DNA of 64,000 bases from Flavobacteriales bacterium (lineage in GTDB: Bacteria; Bacteroidota; Bacteroidia; Flavobacteriales_F; PHOS-HE28), in the NCBI GenBank assembly GCA_016717225.1, contig JADKGB010000001.1:372001-436000 (forward strand), written 5' to 3'. Shown here in pieces: positions 1 through 7,606 of this stretch. The notes under the pieces were generated by a model, which was not told where the DNA came from, ran no database searches, and saw only the letters and a list, made by a program, of their open reading frames with translations. Positions within the stretch are counted from its first letter, which is position 1. Each line of letters begins with the position of its first letter. A program made the translations under genes and the position numbers.

Positions 1-192
1 CTCGATGGCTTCGTGTACCTCAATATGTTCGGTTGGTTCGCTGGAGGATCAGCCGAGTTCTTGGTGGTGACCTTCAGGCATGGTTTCCGGCCACAGCACA
101 ATTGTCATCTGTATTTCATCCACAGCGGCGCGAGCGCCACGTTCGAACTGGACAGCCTGGGATTTGAGTATCCCTATCAGAAAAGCGAGTAA
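1..192 (+). CDS. C-terminal end of a hypothetical protein (5' partial)
   Basis: Frame 1 is open from the first base to a TAA at 190-192 and gives 63 residues, so this is the tail of a gene that enters from the left. The tail is rich in aromatic residues and alternates hydrophobic and polar positions, which would suit beta strands. I see no T9SS sorting domain, no membrane segment and no motif I recognise. Function unknown. A transposase remnant lies about 50 bases downstream, so the 3' end could have been affected by an insertion, but the stop looks ordinary. Confidence 0.5.
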   Translation, partial: LDGFVYLNMFGWFAGGSAEFLVVTFRHGFRPQHNCHLYFIHSGASATFELDSLGFEYPYQKSE

Positions 193-245
193 TGTGAAAC
201 GAAGGATCGACTGCTATCATCCGCTAAGCTGGCGAGGCGAAGAGC

Positions 246-329
246 AACAATACGAGCTATCAGTTCTGGAGACAAGACAACAAGCGCATCGAACTCTTCT
301 CGAACGAGATGATCGAGCGTTACATCATC
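246..329 (+). pseudogene. Remnant of a REP-associated (Y1/IS200-like) transposase
   Basis: Frame 3 reads YQFWRQDNKRIELFSNEMIE. This closely matches the conserved C-terminal stretch of Bacteroidota REP-associated tyrosine transposases (YQFWQQDN-x-IELF-x-NEMID), which normally continues into a YIHxNPV motif. Here the match ends after about 28 codons and the frame then runs into the next gene. The HUH and tyrosine catalytic regions are absent. It is a dead fragment. The call rests on a remembered family motif, not a search. Confidence 0.5.
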
Positions 330-372
330 CTATCCGAAACGTTAGTTTCGCAGCCCGATCCACAAACAACCA

Positions 373-888
373 ATGAAACAACTCGTACTCTCCGCATTCG
401 CGCTCGTCTTCGCTGCTACCTCCTACGCCCAGGTTCCGACCATCAAGAAACTGAAGGATAAGGCCCTTAAGCCGCAGCCGACCGAACAGCCCGCACAAGC
501 TGCACCCGCATCTGAAGCAAACGAAGCACCACAGAAACCCGCTCCCGCGCTGGGGAAATTCGATGATGTGGTGGTAGGGATGACCGATGTGGAGCTGAAT
601 GCGAAGGTTTTGAAAGCAGCTCAGGAACATGCTGCTGGTAAGGGCTGGAACGAGAAATTCACCAGAGCCAAACTGGTGTCCAAAGATTGGATCATCAAGC
701 GCAACGAGATCACCGGTATCGTGCTGGCCCGCACCGTGGATGCTGCGGTCTACGCTGTTTGGCCCGATGGGCATTGCTCGTACCAGACCTTCGGCTTCAC
801 CCAAAACTTCGATGGTGCCAAGTACCAAGAGGGTAACACGTTCCTGGAGAGCGTTGGCGACCAGAGCAAGTGCGAGTGCATGCCCTAG
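373..888 (+). CDS. Secreted protein of unknown function
   Basis: 171 residues. Residues 1-19 form a signal peptide (MKQLVLSAFALVFAATSYA, cleavage probably after SYA). A linker rich in Ala, Pro, Gln and Glu follows (about residues 30-57), then a compact C-terminal domain of about 110 residues with three cysteines near the end, two of them in a CEC pattern. It is probably exported to the periplasm or outer surface. There is no T9SS signal and no catalytic motif I recognise. It stands alone between the transposase remnant and an opposing gene. Confidence 0.7.
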   Translation: MKQLVLSAFALVFAATSYAQVPTIKKLKDKALKPQPTEQPAQAAPASEANEAPQKPAPALGKFDDVVVGMTDVELNAKVLKAAQEHAAGKGWNEKFTRAKLVSKDWIIKRNEITGIVLARTVDAAVYAVWPDGHCSYQTFGFTQNFDGAKYQEGNTFLESVGDQSKCECMP

Positions 889-930
889 TGCGTTGGTCGC
901 CCCATCTGGCACGAGTGCAATCACATTGAG

Positions 931-1761
931 TTAAGATTGTTGGCCCCCCGCTGCTGCGGATCTGCGATCCGTGGCCTTTGCCACCTTGATCAAAGCGCAC
1001 CATCGGACTCGAGTGCTTTGCTGGTCTTTCTCAGCAAGGCTTGCCAGTGCTTGATGTGGTCTTTCCGCACGGCGACGGACAGTCGCGCGCGACAGTAGCA
1101 CTCCGCCCATTCGAGTTCCTTTCGGTCTCTCGAATCGAGCGCGACCGTGATCCGGCGACCTTCTTTGAACCGGGACATGGGTGCCTAGCGCTTTTCCAGG
1201 GCTATCACCTTCGGATGTGCCGTGGATCTGCAGCACGCCCGGGGTGTGCTGCGGAGCGCATTCTCCTACGTCGCCGGTGTTGATGGTGCCCGAAACCGAG
1301 GCGATGGCTGCGAAGCACTTGGGACTTTCGCAGCCGAGCTTGTGGCTCATATAGCCGCCAGCGGAAAAGCCACAGGCGTAGATGCGCGTAGTATCGATGC
1401 TGAAGGCGGCGATGAGCGTATCGCACAGCGCGCCGATATAGCCCACGTCGTCGGCCGTGCTGCCACCAGGAAAGGGAGAGTTCGTGTTCCATCCGTTGTT
1501 CACGCCATTGGGGTATGCCACGATGAAACCTTCCAGTTCGGCCAAGGCATTGAAGTCGGTGGCATTCATGATGGCCGAGGCGCTCTGGGTGAAGCCGTGC
1601 ATCACGAACACCAGCGGGGTGGGGGTGCCCTGCGTGTAGCCCGTGGGCACGTAAGTGATGTGGTCGCGCGTGATGCCATTGTGCGAAATGGTACTGCTGA
1701 CCTGAGCATGTGCGATGGTGGAAGCCGCGACGAGGAAGAGCGTGATCAGAGAGCGGGACAT
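931..1761 (-). CDS. Truncated PHB-depolymerase/LpqC-type esterase (CE1-like)
   Basis: The start at 1761 gives a signal peptide (MSRSLITLFLVAASTIAHAQ). An alpha/beta-hydrolase of the polyhydroxybutyrate depolymerase/feruloyl esterase type follows. The oxyanion-side HGF motif (VFVMHGFTQSA), the nucleophile elbow GFSAGG and the late strand VLQIHGTSEG are all visible. Family members continue for roughly another 80-100 residues carrying the catalytic Asp and His. Here similarity stops near position 1198 and the frame runs on through Arg-rich sequence that looks like an out-of-frame reading of the small ORF at 990-1178. The Ser nucleophile is present but the Asp/His region appears lost, so the product is probably inactive. 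A rearrangement of the 3' end is the simplest reading. Confidence 0.65.
   Translation of the reverse strand: MSRSLITLFLVAASTIAHAQVSSTISHNGITRDHITYVPTGYTQGTPTPLVFVMHGFTQSASAIMNATDFNALAELEGFIVAYPNGVNNGWNTNSPFPGGSTADDVGYIGALCDTLIAAFSIDTTRIYACGFSAGGYMSHKLGCESPKCFAAIASVSGTINTGDVGECAPQHTPGVLQIHGTSEGDSPGKALGTHVPVQRRSPDHGRARFERPKGTRMGGVLLSRATVRRRAERPHQALASLAEKDQQSTRVRWCALIKVAKATDRRSAAAGGQQS
990..1178 (-). CDS. Small basic protein of unknown function (possible)
   Basis: 62 residues, opening MSRFKEGRRITVALDSRDRK. The protein is rich in Arg, Lys and Glu, with no signal peptide or membrane segment. It lies in another frame inside the run-on 3' part of the truncated esterase ORF, beginning about 20 bases past the point where esterase similarity ends. 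It may therefore be part of whatever replaced the end of the esterase gene. Its composition looks coding, but I recognise no family. Confidence 0.35.
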   Translation of the reverse strand: MSRFKEGRRITVALDSRDRKELEWAECYCRARLSVAVRKDHIKHWQALLRKTSKALESDGAL

Positions 1762-1913
1762 GTTGGCGGTGCTGTTGTTCGGGGCTGATGCCTTTTGGTC
1801 CCTTCGTTCGGACCGCAGCGATGAGATCGGCACAAGTTAATCGAACCGCTGAACAGACTACAGCGGACTGTCCTCGCAACCACTGCCCCTTCTGGTCGCT
1901 GTTCACGAATTTG

Positions 1914-1928
1914 CCTGCCGGAGGCAGG
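1914..1928. repeat. Short CCTGCC/GGCAGG hairpin in an otherwise featureless gap
   Basis: The gap 1762-2033 between the divergent esterase and AlkD-like genes has no convincing ORF. It holds a 6-bp perfect stem (CCTGCC GGA GGCAGG). A looser version of the same motif recurs near 57832 in another gap, so it may be a dispersed intergenic hairpin of this genome. Nothing else is visible in the gap. Confidence 0.3.
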
Positions 1929-2033
1929 GTGGTCGCTCCGCGGTGTTGCGATGTGATGCGGACGGATGAACGAGACCCCCCCGCTTCCTTCTGGCGATCC
2001 GACCTCTCGGCCTGCGTGAACTGGTGATGCGCT

Positions 2034-2726
2034 ATGGGACCATCCTCCGACCTTTGCCCCATGCATCCTTGGCTAGTTCCTCTCCACTCCGCGTTCAAAC
2101 GCAATGCGAACGCCGAACGTGCCCCGGCGATGCAGGCGTACATGAAGGACCACTTCCCTTTCTTCGGGATCATGACCACCGAGCGGCGCGAACTGATGAA
2201 AGAGCATATGGAGGTGCATGGTGCACCGCCGCTGGAGGAACTACCCGCCATTACTCGATCGGCATTCGCCGTTCCGCAGCGTGAGATGCACCAAGTGGCG
2301 GTGGACCTGCTGATGAAGTACGCGAAGAAGCTCACGCCGGACCACCTTCCGTTGTTGGAAGAGCTGATCACCACCAAGAGCTGGTGGGACAGTGTGGATG
2401 CGCTGGCAGTGCATGGGGTGGGCGTCATCCTGAAGAAGTACCCGAAAGAGATCACGAGGTGGAACACGCGCTGGGTGAGGAGCGACGACCTATGGTTGAA
2501 CCGGACCGCCATCATCTTCCAACTGCGATGGAAAGAGGACACGGACCGTTCGCTGCTCTTCGCCAACATCGAACGGCATGCCTCGCACAAGGATTTCTTC
2601 ATCCGCAAGGCGATCGGTTGGGCGCTTCGGTCGCTGGCGGAAACGGATCCCGCTTCGGTGAAGGCCTTCGTACGTGCCCACAAACTCTCGCCGCTCAGCG
2701 AGCGGGAGGCGTTGCGGAAATTGTAG
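2034..2726 (+). CDS. DNA alkylation repair protein, AlkD-like
   Basis: 230 residues, nearly all helical, with the HEAT-like repeat pattern of the AlkD family (glycosylases excising positively charged alkylated bases such as 3- and 7-alkylpurines). Visible family features are REMHQVAVDLL, the stretch around ITTKSWWDSVDALAVH, and WLNRTAIIFQLRWK, followed by FFIRKAIGWALR near the C-terminus. Length fits the family. Two starts are possible, at 2034 or at the Met at 2061; the second seems more natural. Cytoplasmic, apparently monocistronic. Confidence 0.85.
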   Translation: MGPSSDLCPMHPWLVPLHSAFKRNANAERAPAMQAYMKDHFPFFGIMTTERRELMKEHMEVHGAPPLEELPAITRSAFAVPQREMHQVAVDLLMKYAKKLTPDHLPLLEELITTKSWWDSVDALAVHGVGVILKKYPKEITRWNTRWVRSDDLWLNRTAIIFQLRWKEDTDRSLLFANIERHASHKDFFIRKAIGWALRSLAETDPASVKAFVRAHKLSPLSEREALRKL

Positions 2727-2853
2727 CTGATGGTCGCAGTGTTGTGCGGCTGCTCGGGGCAAAGGAGGTTGCCCAGCGAAACTCTGTTGTAACAAGTACC
2801 GTAGGATGTAGCGATCATGTTCGTTAACAAGCGAACCTTGATCATCCAAGGAT

Positions 2854-3405
2854 ATGAATGCCTCCAGTATGATCCCGGCCCTTCTCCTGCTCTGCAGCGC
2901 GGAGCTCGTATTACTCGAGTGCGAAGCCCAGGACGAGACATTCACGCTGAACGGTGTGGTAAAGGATCAGGACAGCCATGCACTGCTCGGTGGCACCACT
3001 ATCACCGCAATGGACACATTGGGCAAAGTGGCATCGGACCGCATTGTCAGCATCCGCGCGGATAAGCGTGGCAGGTACAAGCTATCCCTGCCGTATGACC
3101 ATATCTATCGGGTGGAGTATTGGGCACAAGCTCATGTGGCCAAGCGCGTGATCATCGACCTCACGCAAACAAAAGCCAAGCACCGCGAGGGAGGGAACAC
3201 CATGACGTTGGAGATCTCGCTATTCGCCATGATACCGCGTGTGGACTACTCGGCCTACTTGGTCCCCGTTGCCGTGTGCAGGTTCGATCGGGATGAGAAG
3301 AAATTCAAGTGGGATATGGCCTACAACCAGGATCGCAAGGGCGAATTGGACCAGGTAAAAAAGGAGCAATTGGCAGAGCGCCGATCAAAGGCAGCAGGCC
3401 ACTGA
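2854..3405 (+). CDS. Secreted protein with a CarboxypepD-regulatory-like domain
   Basis: 183 residues. A signal peptide covers about residues 1-25 (hydrophobic core MIPALLLLCSAELVLLEC, then EAQ). Residues 28-115 resemble the transthyretin/CarboxypepD_reg-like fold common in Bacteroidota exported proteins: FTLNGVVKDQ, then ALLGGTTI, then a GRYKLSLPYDHIY strand pair. The C-terminal third is Lys/Glu/Arg-rich and probably exposed. No enzyme motif. The next gene converges on it 152 bases away, and that gap shows only weak hairpins. Confidence 0.7.
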   Translation: MNASSMIPALLLLCSAELVLLECEAQDETFTLNGVVKDQDSHALLGGTTITAMDTLGKVASDRIVSIRADKRGRYKLSLPYDHIYRVEYWAQAHVAKRVIIDLTQTKAKHREGGNTMTLEISLFAMIPRVDYSAYLVPVAVCRFDRDEKKFKWDMAYNQDRKGELDQVKKEQLAERRSKAAGH

Positions 3406-3557
3406 TCAGGCCCTGCGAAAACGCTGGTCGTTGCCAGTCTTCAGATCGCCGGGCAGCGTGCTCACAGTCCAGTATACCAACACACTGTAATACTTCCCGA
3501 TCACGGCGAGTTAATAGGCGAAAGAATGCCAACGTACACGGTGCGCTGGAGAGGCAT

Positions 3558-5042
3558 CTAACGCAGTAACGTCACAAATCCGTTCTTGGTGATCTCCTTC
3601 GTTTCTTCGCAAGGGTCACGCATTCGCATGATGAACGGGTACAACCCACTCGGAAGATCAGAACCGTTCCATTTTTCTTGTGTATCGATAGTGGTCCATT
3701 GCTCGATCCCCCACCGGTCGAACACGCGGATCTCAAAGCCCTTTTCCGGAATGCGCACCGGTCCGGGCCATTCATCGTTGTTGCCGTCGCCATTGGGAGT
3801 GAACGCATTGGGGAGAAAAAGCGTCGGCTCGGTGCGCACATCGATCGTTACTGCGAGGGTATCGTTGCACCTGTCGGGTTGCGTGGTATAAAGCGTGAAG
3901 TCGTAGAAGCCATAGCGCCTGAAATCCCATTGGAAGGAACCGCTGCAATCGTTCGTCACCAAACTGTCCCCAATAAAGAACGCGCAGGAATCAGCCACAC
4001 TTCCCAGAACGATCTCCACCATGGGCGTGCAGGGAATTTGTTCAGCGGAGAAGATCGCCGGTGGTCGCGGCCGAACGAAAATGCTGTCCAATACGGGTAG
4101 GTTACCGCAGCCGAAAAGATCGTAGCCCTGTAAGGAGATCGGCTGCCAGAAAGGATCTGGCAAGATCACGGTTGGGCTGCCCAGGTTGCTGGTTCCGAAG
4201 CCGCCCCAACGCCACACAAGTGAATCCGCGTCGGTGAGCGCTATTGTGTCCACGACGAAGGGGACTTTCATACACACTGTATCGGGAGCGGAGAAGGTCA
4301 CGGTGGGGCTTGGCAGTTCGTTCAGGATCACCTGTGCAGTGGCAACACAACCGGAACTGGTATCCGTTGCGGTAAGGTCGATGGGGCCAATGGTGCCCGC
4401 TGGGATCTGAACGGAGGTGGTCGACTCTCCTGTGCTCCAAGCGTAAATGTGCGGCTGGAAGCCGAATTCCAATTCCGTGGTGAGCAATGGCGGATCGGCC
4501 GGGCAATAATCGGGACCACCGATTATTGTCACATCCGGATCACCCAGTTCAGCCCCTACAAAAGACGGACAAGTAGGGCCGACGATGGTCACGGAATAAA
4601 TACCTGGTCCCAGGTTCGTCAAGGTGGTGTTCGTCTCCGCTGGGTCCTGATCCCAAGTCCACGGATATGCCCCACCTGTGAGTGTGAAGGCAACAGTCCC
4701 ATCGTTGTTCCCTGCACAACTGATGTTGGTTACTGTGATCGTACCTAGGGGTGGAATAATCGGGTCCGTAACGTCGATCTCCAGAACCGAAATGCAACCC
4801 GAGGTATCGATCACCTGCACCGTATAGAAGCCCGGAGCGAGGTTAATGGCCGTTGCGCCGTTCAAGGTGAGATCGTGCGCCCAAGAGTAGGTGTAAAGAC
4901 CGGGGGCGCCAACAACCGTAAGGGTTGCATCGTCATCTCCCGGACAGGTTATCGGTGTGCCTACAAATGCGAGATCACAGGGGTCCTGGGCCAGTGCCAC
5001 TTGGCACATGGTGAATACCGAAAGGAAAGAGGCGAAGCGCAT
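3558..5042 (-). CDS. Secreted T9SS cargo with gliding-motility-associated C-terminal domain
   Basis: From the Met at 5042 the protein has 494 residues with a signal peptide ending VALAQ. The body is a series of immunoglobulin/PKD-like or SprB-like beta repeats (LTLNGATAINLAPGFYTVQV and relatives). The last ~85 residues are a CHU_C/TIGR04131-type domain: LFLPNAFTPNGDGNNDEW, then IRVFDRWG and GLYPFIMR. Proteins of this class cross the outer membrane through T9SS and attach to the surface. The likely role is adhesion or surface matrix, with no catalytic motif. The start was chosen because the nine residues upstream do not fit a signal peptide. Confidence 0.85.
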   Translation of the reverse strand: MRFASFLSVFTMCQVALAQDPCDLAFVGTPITCPGDDDATLTVVGAPGLYTYSWAHDLTLNGATAINLAPGFYTVQVIDTSGCISVLEIDVTDPIIPPLGTITVTNISCAGNNDGTVAFTLTGGAYPWTWDQDPAETNTTLTNLGPGIYSVTIVGPTCPSFVGAELGDPDVTIIGGPDYCPADPPLLTTELEFGFQPHIYAWSTGESTTSVQIPAGTIGPIDLTATDTSSGCVATAQVILNELPSPTVTFSAPDTVCMKVPFVVDTIALTDADSLVWRWGGFGTSNLGSPTVILPDPFWQPISLQGYDLFGCGNLPVLDSIFVRPRPPAIFSAEQIPCTPMVEIVLGSVADSCAFFIGDSLVTNDCSGSFQWDFRRYGFYDFTLYTTQPDRCNDTLAVTIDVRTEPTLFLPNAFTPNGDGNNDEWPGPVRIPEKGFEIRVFDRWGIEQWTTIDTQEKWNGSDLPSGLYPFIMRMRDPCEETKEITKNGFVTLLR

Positions 5043-5196
5043 CAGCCTGCAAATATCGAGGAATGGCACGGACCTTCTGATATGCAGCGGTGGACTTATG
5101 ATCCGAGTAGCGATGGATCTTTATAGCTCGGGTTCGACCAGTAAGCAAAAGGTAGAACTGAAAAAGACAATTCCGACCGGGAATGGTGAAAATGCG

Positions 5197-5226
5197 GAAC
5201 GGGATGACCTGCAGGCCATCCCGTTC
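5197..5226 (-). terminator. Hairpin downstream of the ECF sigma operon
   Basis: A perfect 10-bp inverted repeat (GAACGGGATG / CATCCCGTTC) encloses a 10-base loop that itself contains CCTGCAGG. It lies 20 bases beyond the stop of the last small gene of the sigma operon. The T-tract that should follow on the minus strand is weak, so it could be a transcript-stabilising stem rather than a strict terminator. Confidence 0.55.
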
Positions 5227-5245
5227 TTCGCTTGACAATTCTGGA

Positions 5246-5404
5246 TCAGTTCGTCAGATCTGCACCGTGCGGTGCAGCGCGTTCACATTGGGCGGAACAG
5301 CCGTGTTGATGGTGTCCATGCCACCGAGATCCCATGGTGAAACGAAGTGTGGCGAACGTGGCGATCGCGAAAGCGAGCAGGATGAATTTACGTTTGGTTC
5401 TCAT
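5246..5404 (-). CDS. 52-residue His/Cys-rich single-pass membrane protein
   Basis: The start is ATG at 5404 and the stop TGA at 5246-5248. The N-terminus is MRTKRKFILLAFAIATFATL, a positively charged flank and one membrane or signal segment. A short tail carries the cluster WHGHHQHGCSAQC, which could bind a metal. The start lies only three bases after the stop of the 107-residue membrane protein upstream, so it is almost certainly the last gene of the sigma-factor operon. I recognise no family. A metal or redox sensing role is inference from the His/Cys cluster and the neighbours. Confidence 0.6.
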   Translation of the reverse strand: MRTKRKFILLAFAIATFATLRFTMGSRWHGHHQHGCSAQCERAAPHGADLTN

Positions 5405-5407
5405 GGG

Positions 5408-5731
5408 TCAGGCGTTGGGTGTTGTTGAAGGAGGAGTGCTTTCCACGGGGTGTTCCCAAGGGCCGCAGCAACGGCCGCGGAATTTCTCGCGCATGGCCTG
5501 GCGTTGCTCATCGGTCATGCTTTGCAACTTGGCAAAGTAGGCGTGCCGCATCTGCATGGGCGGCCCGCCCCAACGGCCGAAGCCGAAGAACATCCGGAAC
5601 ATGACCCCTGCCAGGAGGAGGAAAGCCAACGCCGGGAGCAGGAAGGGGAAGAAGTACAGGGCTGCGCCTGTGAGCACGCCACCGAGGGCGAGTTTCCAGA
5701 ACGGTGTCTGGTAGTGCATTTCGTGTTTCAT
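5408..5731 (-). CDS. Small membrane protein with a C-terminal MTDEQR motif
   Basis: 107 residues. Two closely spaced hydrophobic segments (about residues 12-27 and 29-48) are followed by a Gly/Phe-rich loop and the tail MTDEQRQAMREKFRGRCCG. The tail closely resembles that of the preceding gene in the operon (MTDEQRAEMRKRWQDRCG), so the two are probably distant paralogues or share a binding partner. It sits between the ECF sigma gene's first partner and the 52-residue gene. An anti-sigma-like or sensor role is inferred from context only. Confidence 0.7.
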   Translation of the reverse strand: MKHEMHYQTPFWKLALGGVLTGAALYFFPFLLPALAFLLLAGVMFRMFFGFGRWGGPPMQMRHAYFAKLQSMTDEQRQAMREKFRGRCCGPWEHPVESTPPSTTPNA

Positions 5732-5774
5732 AATGGGGTAGACGAACCACGGATCGCAATACTTTGATCATTCT

Positions 5775-5830
5775 GAAAAAAAAGAATGCCCCCGTTACGT
5801 AGGATGAAACTCCGGGGTGCCGGGGCTGTT
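5775..5830 (-). terminator. Possible internal terminator/attenuator inside the sigma operon
   Basis: On the minus strand a GC-rich imperfect stem (GCCCC with GGGGGC, plus an inner CCGG pair) is followed a few bases later by a run of eight T. It lies in the 106-base space between the two MTDEQR genes, so it could reduce transcription of the distal two genes. The stem is imperfect and the loop long. Confidence 0.35.
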
Positions 5831-5837
5831 CTTTCCT

Positions 5838-6197
5838 CTATTGCTCACGTGAAGGGCCGCAGCGATCCTGCCATCGTTTGCGCATCTCTGCGCGTTGTTC
5901 GTCGGTCATGGTGGACCACTTGTCCCGCCAGTCGGAACGATGCTTCCAAGGGGGACCACCTGCCTGTCCGTGCCTTCCGCGATAACCGCCGAAGAGGATG
6001 CGGCAGAGTAGCAAGAGCCCGATGGCTTTCGGATAGGATAGGACCGCCCAACCGGTGAGTTCGGGGATGATCGAGTTCCACAAGAACATCACCGCGGCAC
6101 CAAGCGCCAACGCGGCCGCTAGAAAGAATAGCGGAAATAGGTAAGGGCGTTTCCAGGGGTTCATGGTCATGTGTTCGTTCTGGATGAAAGCGTTCAT
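5838..6197 (-). CDS. Small membrane protein with a C-terminal MTDEQR motif, coupled to the sigma gene
   Basis: 119 residues. The start at 6197 overlaps the sigma-factor stop by four bases (ATGA), indicating translational coupling; internal Met codons at 6170 and 6164 are alternatives. Two membrane segments are visible (LFPLFFLAAALALGAAVMFL and a second around AIGLLLLCRILF), followed by a Gly/Arg-rich loop and the tail MTDEQRAEMRKRWQDRCG shared with the next gene. Genes placed directly after ECF sigma factors often encode their regulators, so an unconventional membrane anti-sigma factor is a fair guess. Confidence 0.7.
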   Translation of the reverse strand: MNAFIQNEHMTMNPWKRPYLFPLFFLAAALALGAAVMFLWNSIIPELTGWAVLSYPKAIGLLLLCRILFGGYRGRHGQAGGPPWKHRSDWRDKWSTMTDEQRAEMRKRWQDRCGPSREQ

Positions 6198-6769
6198 CCG
6201 TTGTTCAAGTCGGTGTACACAGTGCGCAGGCGTTCGCGTAGCTTCATCACTGCGTAGCGTTTGCGCGAGATGATGGTTTTGAGGTTCTCGCCCTGCTCGT
6301 TGGCGATCTCTTGCAGCGTCTTTTCTTCCAGCTCGTTCTGCACGAAAACCAGGCGTTGATCCTCTGGAAGTTCTTCCAACCCGGCCATCAGTTCTTCCCA
6401 GAAGATACGTTTCAATTCGGCCAGGTCCGGGTCAGTGTCGTCTGCCAAAAGGATATCCCGAAAGCCGAGATCGCCTCCCTCATCCTCGAAGGAAAATTCC
6501 TCCAGTGGGATGGTGGTCTTCTTGCGATAACGATCCGTGATCTTGTTCCGCGCCACACGGTACAACCATCCGCTTACCTGTTCGATCGCTTCCAACTCGG
6601 GCTGGCTGACGAATTGGGTCCAGACATCCTGCAACACGTCCTCCGCATCGGAGTCGGAACGAACACGACCACGGATGAAGGCATATAGCGATCGGCCATA
6701 TTGCTTGACCGTGCTGGTAATGCTCCGTTGTTCTTCCGCCATCGCAGACCGCTCAACCATGATCTCCAC
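6194..6769 (-). CDS. ECF-type RNA polymerase sigma-70 factor
   Basis: 191 residues, the normal size. Region 2 is clear (GRSLYAFIRGRVRSDSDAEDVLQDVW, split by the conserved DAEDVLQ), then WLYRVARNKITDRYR, an acidic linker, and region 4 (LEELPEDQRLVFV ... LQEIANEQGENLKTIISRKR), which would bind the -35 element. MAEEQRS at 6742 is the more likely start. It heads an operon with three small membrane proteins and lies 75 bases after a SRPBCC gene. Such sigma factors usually respond to envelope or metal stress; the specific signal is not visible. Confidence 0.9.
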   Translation of the reverse strand: MEIMVERSAMAEEQRSITSTVKQYGRSLYAFIRGRVRSDSDAEDVLQDVWTQFVSQPELEAIEQVSGWLYRVARNKITDRYRKKTTIPLEEFSFEDEGGDLGFRDILLADDTDPDLAELKRIFWEELMAGLEELPEDQRLVFVQNELEEKTLQEIANEQGENLKTIISRKRYAVMKLRERLRTVYTDLNNG

Positions 6770-6844
6770 AAGGGGAAGACGGGGCCGTCGGGCAATTACT
6801 TCACGGGCGCTGAAAATCGTTCAGTTCCCGCCAGTCATTCCGCC

Positions 6845-7306
6845 TTAGGCAGCCTTTTCCCGCTCCACGAGATCTTTGAGCCTGATCAGCACGTCCACCC
6901 AATGATCACCGGCCTCACGTGCGAGACGCGTTCCGTGCCTGAAAGCAGCAAAATCACCATGGTTCACGGTTACTGTGGTCAGTCCGTCATCCTCTGGGTG
7001 GAGGGTAATGTCCACAGCGGTGTAATTTTCCGGAAGGTCGGGCAGTTTGGTGGAAGGCATAAAGGCCATATAGGCTATTCGGCGGGGAGGAGCGAGAACG
7101 GTGATCCGTCCTTTCAAACGGGGTACTTCACCAGCGTCCTCGCGGTCGAACCAGACCAGTTCGCTGCCTTCCTGCAACTGCATATCCTCATGTGATCTCA
7201 GGAGTTGAAGGTTGTCCAATCCCTTGCTGTTCAGCGCCTTCCAAATCACCTCAGCAGGTGCATCGATCACTACAGTGCGCTCTACGGTTGTTTCTTTCGT
7301 TGCCAT
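6845..7306 (-). CDS. SRPBCC/AHSA1-like domain protein
   Basis: 153 residues. It opens with the hallmark strand-helix of START/Bet-v-1-like folds (VERTVVIDAPAEVIWKAL) and ends with a long amphipathic helix (DHWVDVLIRLKDLVEREKAA). The fold forms a hydrophobic pocket; bacterial members bind small hydrophobic ligands or act as putative Hsp90 activators. No more specific assignment is possible. The gene is apparently monocistronic. The 279-base space upstream (7307-7585) has no gene and no strong signal. Confidence 0.8.
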   Translation of the reverse strand: MATKETTVERTVVIDAPAEVIWKALNSKGLDNLQLLRSHEDMQLQEGSELVWFDREDAGEVPRLKGRITVLAPPRRIAYMAFMPSTKLPDLPENYTAVDITLHPEDDGLTTVTVNHGDFAAFRHGTRLAREAGDHWVDVLIRLKDLVEREKAA

Positions 7307-7606
7307 TGTAATACTTAACGCGCTGATCCAGTGCCAAAGATGTACGGAGGGGAAAATCTGACAGAACGGTTACAGTTCAAGTGTGTTTTCGCCCTCTGAA
7401 CTGAAGATCTGGCGGAAGGGGTCGAATGATCCATGGATGTCCAATTTCGGTACCAGAGCTGAAGCTGAAAGGCTTGAAGCTCTCTGGTCCGGTTATTAGA
7501 ACACAATTACGGGCCTTCTGTTCACGCACTGGATTCACAAAATCCGCTCTCCGATCTTAGCGCCCCCAATTCCCGTAAGTCAGAAGTGTTCAACGATTTT
7601 CACCCG

